Origin: Piscicola geometra
Lineage: Eukaryota > Annelida > Clitellata > Hirudinida > Piscicolidae
DNA length: 64,000 nt
Reading direction: 5' to 3'
NCBI GenBank assembly: GCA_943735955.1
Contig: OX030956.1
Location: 8,590,105 to 8,654,104, forward strand
The notes under the pieces are model-generated. The model was not told the origin of the DNA. It searched no databases and saw nothing but the letters and a program-made list of their open reading frames with translations. Position 1 is the first letter of the stretch, and each line of letters opens with the position of its first letter. Below, in pieces: positions 59,001 to 64,000 of the stretch. Both the position numbers and the translations under genes were made by a program.

Positions 59001-62000
59001 AATTTGTTAAGAAAAATTAATTTCTTCGAAGTGAAAGGTATGATGTTAGAATTTACAATGTATTTATTTATTTCAAAAAATATTTTTATATAAAGTTATA
59101 GTTTCAAAAAGAATAAAAATTTTTTTCCAATAATTGAAGAAGTTAATAATAATAATAAATAATATTAATAATAATGACGAGTGTTATTATAGTGGCGTAT
59201 AACCCGAACGAGCTTCCAGGCCACTTTAGGCTGCATATTTTCATTTGCGCCTTTGGGTTACTAGAGCATTGGTCCGACTCGGCTACCCGTTCACCCATGG
59301 CTACACGTTATTCATTAGAAGAAGGCAAGCCCCTGGTAATGGGCCTTGGAGATCTCAAGCTTGCTATCCCATAAATTCTATGTATAAGGCGCACTGGCTT
59401 TTGAAAAAAATAATAAAATAGAAAAGTTGCGTCTCACGTAACCCTTATGTCAAGGTTCTTAAAAATTAGTTTAATTATTTGACAAACTATGTAATAACTC
59501 TTTGATAACTCGTACAAACCCCTGTTAAAGTTATCTTTCTAAAATAAATATACGATTTTTTAAAAATATAAACATATTTTTAAAAAAAGCTTTTTTAATT
59601 TAATAAAGTAAAAATAAAAATAAAAACTCTCTAGCGAAATTGTATTTACCGAACTTTTTACAGAATAGAAAAAAATGTAATATACCAGTTTGCTGGCCAG
59701 GGTCTTAAATATATATATTTTTATTAATAAAAACCTGACAATTTAGCTTCATGTAATTTATTTAAATTATTCTTTCATAATAATAAATGAAAAATAATTT
59801 TAAAGCGCCAAAAGCCGACGAAGAAATTAGATTAAGAGTGATTCAATTGAGCAGGCAAACAAATTTAGAACTAAAACAAAATTGATTAGTTGAACAAATA
59901 TCAAAATAACAACAAAAAATTTAATATTAAAATTATAATATATTTATCTTATAAATTATATAAAATATTTATAAATAATAAAAAATAATTTAAACGAATA
60001 AGAAAAGAGGAAAAAATAATTATAAGAACCCATCAGAGCGTTTCAGCAAAGTAATAAAACATCACGAAAAAAATTAAGGAAATTGAGTAAACAAACTACC
60101 GTCATCATTCCACTAATCATTCCTACATCAGCACCACATCATCCTCATTATCACTACATCATCATCATTACTACACTATCATCATCACAACACCATCATC
60201 ATGTCATCAGCATCATCCCACTCACCACTACACCATCTTGACCACTCATCACCACACCATCATTATTTCACTAATCATTACTTTCTTTTCATCACTACAC
60301 CCTATCTTCTCTCATCACTCCAACGAGATCATGGCCACGCCATCATCCTTGCCACAGCATCATTACTACACCATCATCCTAATTACACCATGATTACTAC
60401 ACCATCATTCTAATTACACCATGTTTACTACATCACCATCCTAATTACACCATCATTACTACATCATCATCATTACCACATCATCATTACTGCACCATCA
60501 TCCTAATTACACCCTGATTACTACACCATCATTCTAATTACACCATGGTTACTACACCATCATCCTAATCACACCATGGTTACTACACCATCATCCTAAT
60601 TACACCATGGTTACTACACCATCATCCTAATTACACCATGGTTACTACACCATCATCCTAATTACACCATGGTTACTACACCATCATCCTAATTACACCA
60701 TGGTTACTACATCATCATCTTTAGGACCAATCATCACAAAAACATCATCTTCTCATTCTCAGCATCATCAAAACACCATTACCAACTTCTTCAATCTTTC
60801 TGTGACTACAACCATCCTCCCACGCAGACCACTACCCCTGACACCACCATCTCCATAACCACCTCTCCACCTCAACTAATGTTATTCTTCCACCACCACC
60901 CCCACCACCACCACCACCACCACCACCACCACCACTACCACTACCACCACCACCACTACCACCACCACCTCTACCACCACCACCACCACCACCACCACCA
61001 TCACCACCACCACTACCACCACCACTACCACCACCACTACCACCACCACCACTACTACCACTACCACTACCACCACCACCACCAGCACCACTGCTACTGC
61101 CACCACTTCTACCACCATCACCATCCCCCCACCACTACCACCATCAGCATCCTCCCTCCACTTCCACCACTCCCATCCTGCAGTGTCAAGGAGGTGGTGT
61201 GTTTCGGTGAGGGAGCAGGTGCCAACATCCTGGCGAGATTCGCTGTGCGTTTGTAGAGTTTGTTCTTTGTGGAGTTTGTTCTTTGTGGAGTTTGTTCTTT
61301 GTGGAGTTTGTTCTTTGTGGAGTTTGTTCTTTGTGGAGTTTGTTCTTTGTGGAGTTTGTTCTTTGTGGAGTTTGTTCTTTGTGGAGTTTGTTCTTTGTGG
61401 AGTTTGTTCTTTGTGGAGTTTGTTCTTTGTGGAGTTTGTTCTTTGTGGAGTTTGTTCTTTGTGGAGTTTGTTCTTTGTGGAGTTTGTTCTTTGTGGAGTT
61501 TGTTCTTTGTGGAGTTTGTTCTTTGTGGAGTTTGTTCTTTGTGGAGTTTGTTCTTTGTGGAGTTTGTTCTTTGTGGAGTTTGTTGTTGGTGGAGTTTGTT
61601 CTTTGTGGAGTTTGTTCTTTGTGGAGTTTGTTCTTTGTGGAGTTTGTTGTTGGTGGAGTTTGTTCTTTGTGGAGTTTGTTCTTTGTGGAGTTTGTTCTTT
61701 GTGGAGTTTGTTGTTGGTGGAGTTTGTTCTTTGTGGAGTTTGTTCTTTGTGGAGTTTGTTCTTTGTGGAGTTTGTTCTTTGTGAAGTTTGTTCTTTGTGG
61801 AGTTTGTTCTTTGTGGAGTTTGTTCTTTGTGGAGTTTGTTCTTTGTGGAGTTTGTTCTTTGTGGAGTTTGTTCTTTGTGGAGTTTGTTGTTGGTAGAGTT
61901 TGTTCTTTGTGGAGTTTGTTCTTTGTGGAGTTTGTTCTTTGTGGAGTTTGTTCTTTGTGGAGTTTGTTCTTTGTGGAGTTTGTTGTTGGTGGAGTTTGTT

Positions 62001-63074
62001 CTTTGTGGAGTTTGTTCTTTGTGGAGTTTGTTCTTTGTGGAGTTTGTTGTTGGTGGAGTTTGTTCTTTGTGGAGTTTGTTCTTTGTGGAGTTTGTTCTTT
62101 GTGGAGTTTGTTCTTTGTGGAGTTTGTTCTTTGTGGAGTTTGTTCTTTGTGGAGTTTGTTCTTTGTGGAGTTTGTTCTTTGTGGAGTTTGTTGTTGGTGG
62201 AGTTTGTTCTTTGTGGAGTTTGTTCTTTGTGGAGTTTGTTCTTTGTGGAGTTTGTTCTTTGTGGAGTTTGTTCTTTGTGGGAATTTTTGAGACTGTCGGT
62301 GAATTCAATTTCATTTCAAGCAATTACCTCACTAAAACTTTATTAACATTGTTTTATTTTATTTCACTATGACTTCGTGAAAATTTTAAACCAGTACACA
62401 CCACACTAGATTACACTACACATGACCACACTACATCACACCCCACACCCCACACCCTACATTGAAGTATACAACACCACGCCATATCACACCACAACAC
62501 TACAACAACACAAAACACCAAACCATACTAAAACACAATACACATTCAACCACACCCTCCCCCACTCCACAACACCACACCACACCACACTACATCCTAC
62601 CACACACCACACTACATCCCACCACACACGACACTATAACACCACACTGTCACACCACACCACACGACAGATCAAACACATAGACAGGGTGCTGGGCATT
62701 CTTCTGCTTCACACCACTGGAACCACCGCTGGATTCCTGGGCTCCTTGAAGGACAAGGTGATTAGTGGAAATGGAATAGTTTTCTGTAACTTGTTGTGGA
62801 GGAGATGAAGATGATGATGAAGATGATGATGAAGATGAAAAGCAATGAGTGTTTGCTCGAAAATATATAACAAATGGTTAGAACATTTTTTTAAAGAATA
62901 AACGGCGGGTTTTAATTGATGTTTTTAACGAATAAAAACAATAATAATAAATTTTAGAATCATTGAATTATAATAATAAGTAATTATTGCTCGCAGGTGT
63001 TCAACAAGAAGCTGGACAACATGGGCATGAACCCTTCTGCAGAGGCCTACCTCGTGCTGCACCGCTTCGGAGCG
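41281..63074 (+). CDS. NDRG: NDRG-family protein (alpha/beta-hydrolase fold), 5' exons, partial
   Basis: NDRG (N-myc downstream-regulated) proteins are alpha/beta-hydrolase-fold proteins without catalytic activity, with roles in stress response, trafficking and differentiation. Eight exons join in phase (591 nt, 197 codons): 41281-41307 (MTEEQAKSK), 46052-46150, 46361-46418, 47601-47718, 47984-48046, 61184-61244, 62671-62757, 62997-63074. Family features: the strand before [13 protein letters not shown] (family YHDxGxNH), [26 protein letters not shown] read across exons (family HVDAPGQxxGA..YPSMDQL), and [15 protein letters not shown] at 128-142, the pseudo-nucleophile elbow. There Gly/Ala replaces the catalytic Ser, as in NDRG1-4. 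The start has good context (caacaATGA). The rest of the fold and the C terminus lie beyond the right edge. Intron 1 is 4.7 kb and intron 5 is 13.1 kb, largely satellite. Confidence 0.88.
42238..42812. repeat. 14-bp minisatellite (CCCACCCAATCCCA)
   Basis: About 40 copies of ACCCACCCAATCCC with AATTCC, CTCACCC and extra CCCA variants. Near 42564-42583 one patch reads CCCTAATCCTAACCCTAACC. It lies in NDRG intron 1. Confidence 0.93.
42955..43448. repeat. 12-bp minisatellite (TTGTAGTACACA)
   Basis: About 41 copies with single-base variants (TTTTAG, AGAACA, ACAAAT, GTGCACA). The unit is a multiple of three, so frames stay open as CSTH or MCTT repeats. Confidence 0.95.
43645..44080. repeat. 15-bp GAT-type array (GATGATGATGATAAT)
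   Basis: A regular core at 43755-43995, flanked by the related blocks GATCGTGGTCATGATG and GCTCGTGGTCATGATG on the two sides. Confidence 0.92.
44975..45118. repeat. (AC)n microsatellite
   Basis: Interrupted ACACAC/ATACAT dinucleotide repeat in NDRG intron 1. Confidence 0.92.
45224..45375. repeat. 17-18 bp AACAATGCAGCCACA repeat
   Basis: About eight copies of AACAATGCAGCCACATT or AACAACACTGCAGCCACA in NDRG intron 1. Confidence 0.85.
45503..45859. mobile_element. MITE-like element with terminal inverted repeats
   Basis: CCTAGAACCCGCCTCACATT at the left end (from 45503) and the reverse complement of the right end (CCTAGAACCCGCCTCATTTA from 45859 inward) match over the first 16 bp. They continue imperfectly to about 37 bp. 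The interior is 280 bp, AT-rich and non-coding. No clear target-site duplication is visible, so the superfamily is unassigned. It lies in NDRG intron 1. Confidence 0.65.
46165..46320 (+). mobile_element. Candidate tRNA-derived SINE
   Basis: AGGTTCGAATGC (about 46226-46237) resembles a Pol III B box, with a possible A box (TGGCTTTCAAGA) about 50 bp upstream. A unique body (GTGTCTGGCGC) follows, then an AT-rich tail (TATATTATTTATTTATT). It fits between NDRG exons 2 and 3. No flanking duplication was confirmed. Confidence 0.35.
46745..47588. repeat. CATCC/CATTC pentamer satellite
   Basis: About 165 pentamers of CATCC and CATTC in patterned order (CCATTCCATCCCATTCCATC), with CACCC, CATCG and CATCT variants in clusters. 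It ends about 12 bp before the acceptor of NDRG exon 4 at 47601. Frames reading as GMGWDGM-type repeats are artefacts. Confidence 0.95.
48571..55694. repeat. 7.1 kb 15-bp satellite (ATGCATCTTCCCATC) with higher-order structure
   Basis: About 475 uninterrupted 15-bp copies in strict register. Variation is almost limited to three positions: CCCACC for CCCATC, CATCCTC for CATCTTC, and CATCTCC. There are rare unique marks (CACTATG, ATGCCTC, TTCACATC, ATGAATC). Marked copies recur at 705, 1455 and 2370 bp, showing segmental duplication within the array. Frames of 2,072-2,436 codons on both strands (ASSHH, MHLPI, KMHDG, RCMMG repeats) come from the stop-free 15-bp unit and are not genes. It lies in NDRG intron 5. 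Confidence 0.97.
55965..56080. repeat. GAT trinucleotide repeat
   Basis: (GAT)n with a few GAG/GAC interruptions in NDRG intron 5. Confidence 0.9.
56629..56795. repeat. Dispersed SINE-like element, copy A
   Basis: Shares with the copy at 59192 a start (GTGGCTTATAACC / GTGGCGTATAACC, then ACGAGCTT) and an inner block (CATT..GCCC..GGGCTACTA.AGC). On the minus strand it has a B-box-like GGGTTCAAGTGAGC, which suggests a tRNA-related origin. Confidence 0.5.
59192..59400. repeat. Dispersed SINE-like element, copy B
   Basis: Starts GTGGCGTATAACCCGAACGA and contains TTTGGGTTACTAGAGCATTG. It is related to copy A and to the fragment near 21976. The right end is uncertain. Confidence 0.5.
60100..60720. 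repeat. 31-bp minisatellite (ACACCATGGTTACTACACC)
   Basis: About ten copies of a 31-bp unit containing CCATGGTTACTACACCATCA and TCCTAATTA in its right half (60340-60715), preceded by irregular CAT/CAC repeats. Confidence 0.88.
60883..61140. repeat. (ACC)n / CCACTACC repeat
   Basis: ACC triplets with TAC interruptions, ending about 40 bp before the acceptor of NDRG exon 6 at 61184. Confidence 0.92.
61253..62282. repeat. 16-bp minisatellite (TTTGTTCTTTGTGGAG)
   Basis: About 64 copies, with GTTGTTGGTGG replacing GTTCTTTGTGG in about ten. It starts within 10 bp of the donor of NDRG exon 6 (61244). The 16-bp unit leaves three plus frames and one minus frame open (up to 401 codons); these are artefacts. 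Confidence 0.96.
62395..62665. repeat. C/A-rich irregular repeat (CACACCACACTAC)
   Basis: Low-complexity ACACCAC sequence reaching the acceptor of NDRG exon 7 at 62671. Confidence 0.8.
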
Positions 63075-64000
63075 GTAGTGTTGTTGTTGTTGCTGTTAAA
63101 GATGTTGCTAAAGATGTTGTTGTTGTTGAAGATGTTGTTGTTGTTGTTGTTGAAGGTGTTGTTGTTGCTGTTGTTGAAGATGTTATCATTTTTTTGTCTC
63201 TGTTGTCGATTTATGTCTTTTTTATCAAATGATTAAAAAAAAATCTCTTAAAAATCTTTGAACATCTTCAAAGAAGTAGTTGATAAAATGCATATATTCA
63301 TCCCCATTGCAACCAGACTGAGGTTGGCTTTAAAATACAATCGCATGCACATTTATCTTCATCTGCTTTACTTTTTTTCAAGTATTCAGTTCAATTTTTA
63401 AGTTCAATCTTCTTTTCATTTATTTAGTTTCTACATCTCATCCCAAACTCGCACACCACTCTTACTCAAGTATTTTTTTGTTTCGATTCAAAATGTTTCT
63501 CTTTTTTCATTCGATCAAGCTGTCAAAAAGCAGCACTACACACTCACTGAGGGCGTTCTCCAATGGAAAACTTTTATTAAAGATAATTCATAGTTAATGC
63601 CTCATTCAAAGTGATAATGCCTTATGCCAGAAGCTTTTGATGTCATTGCGTGCCATAAAAGGTATTGCGCGTGCCGAAGCTGATACTTAAAATTCTTCTA
63701 ACGGTAAAAATAATTTTCAATATGAACCACCAAACTTACAATAAGCTAACAACCAAACGAAAAACTATCTGAAAGATCACTGAACACCACCAAATAACAC
63801 CCAATTCAAATCAATCAGACCACTGAAGAATTATGAAATAGCTACAAAAATAAAGCCACCTAACATCAAAAACATCACCAAGCAACAACAAAAAAACCAC
63901 AACACAACCAAAAGCAGCGACAAAAAACCACAAACAAATAACAATCATAAACACATGAGCTTGGTGAACAATCTAAAACTACAAACACAAAAAACACGAA
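63075..64000. other. NDRG intron 8 (start), no further exon seen
   Basis: A (GTT)n stretch at 63080-63180 directly follows the exon 8 donor; AT-rich and then A/C-rich sequence runs to the edge. I see no additional exon. Downstream NDRG exons should lie beyond 64000. Confidence 0.6.

Larger units (their letters stand above)
56090..60085. other. AT-rich part of NDRG intron 5
   Basis: About 4 kb of mainly unique, AT-rich sequence without recognised exons. It contains the dispersed-repeat copies at 56629 and 59192. A stretch of more even composition at about 57700-58340 may be an old transposon remnant; no conserved protein was recognised in it. Confidence 0.5.

Noticed and set aside
61118..62372. 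Frames with [16 protein letters not shown] or [12 protein letters not shown] repeats
   Set aside because: 16-bp array artefacts within an NDRG intron.

Overview
The window is eukaryotic nuclear DNA from an animal. It holds split genes with GT-AG introns whose exon phases join exactly, metazoan gene families, asparagine-rich proteins and an extraordinary load of tandem repeats. The gene set (POLR3A, a CDKL-family kinase, a polycystin channel, an NDRG protein) fits a bilaterian invertebrate. The poly-Asn proteins and satellite-filled introns would suit a lophotrochozoan such as a leech, but I cannot fix the taxon from sequence alone.

Layout. Positions 1-4635 carry, on the minus strand, three internal exons near the 5' end of the RNA polymerase III largest subunit gene (POLR3A). 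One of its introns is a 2.5 kb array with a 23-bp unit. Opposite it, 5351-7870 (+) is an intact 839-codon reading frame for an unrecognised, Asn-rich protein with an N-terminal myristoylation-type sequence. Positions 7871-17290 hold no recognisable gene, only successive minisatellites, some short inverted repeats and a little unique sequence. Positions 17291-22729 (-) encode a complete eight-exon CDKL2/3-like protein kinase. It is head to head with a polycystin (TRPP/PKD2-like) gene that runs from 23945 to 38350 (+). The polycystin exons for the channel core (S2-S6) are not visible: a 200-N assembly gap (30721-30920) and a 4.2 kb array with a 20-bp unit occupy that place. From 41281 to the right edge (+) lie the first eight exons of an NDRG-family alpha/beta-hydrolase-fold gene. 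Its intron 5 (13 kb) holds a 7.1 kb array of a 15-bp unit.

The four recognised genes are ordinary housekeeping or signalling genes and do not form a pathway. What is unusual is the introns: nearly every one is mostly a tandem array of a different 2-50 bp unit, and several arrays reach to within a few bases of a splice site. The long reading frames over these arrays (up to 2,436 codons) are artefacts: units whose length is not a multiple of three, or that lack stop codons, stay open in several frames. The 15-bp array shows nested higher-order duplication (705, 1455 and 2370 bp periods), and it resembles a second 15-bp array 24 kb away in the polycystin gene. Transposon remains are few: a non-LTR retrotransposon C-terminal fragment, a 357-bp MITE-like element, and several SINE-like or tRNA-like pieces.

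I assembled exon boundaries by hand from splice signals, phase and remembered family sequences. No alignment or database search was run.
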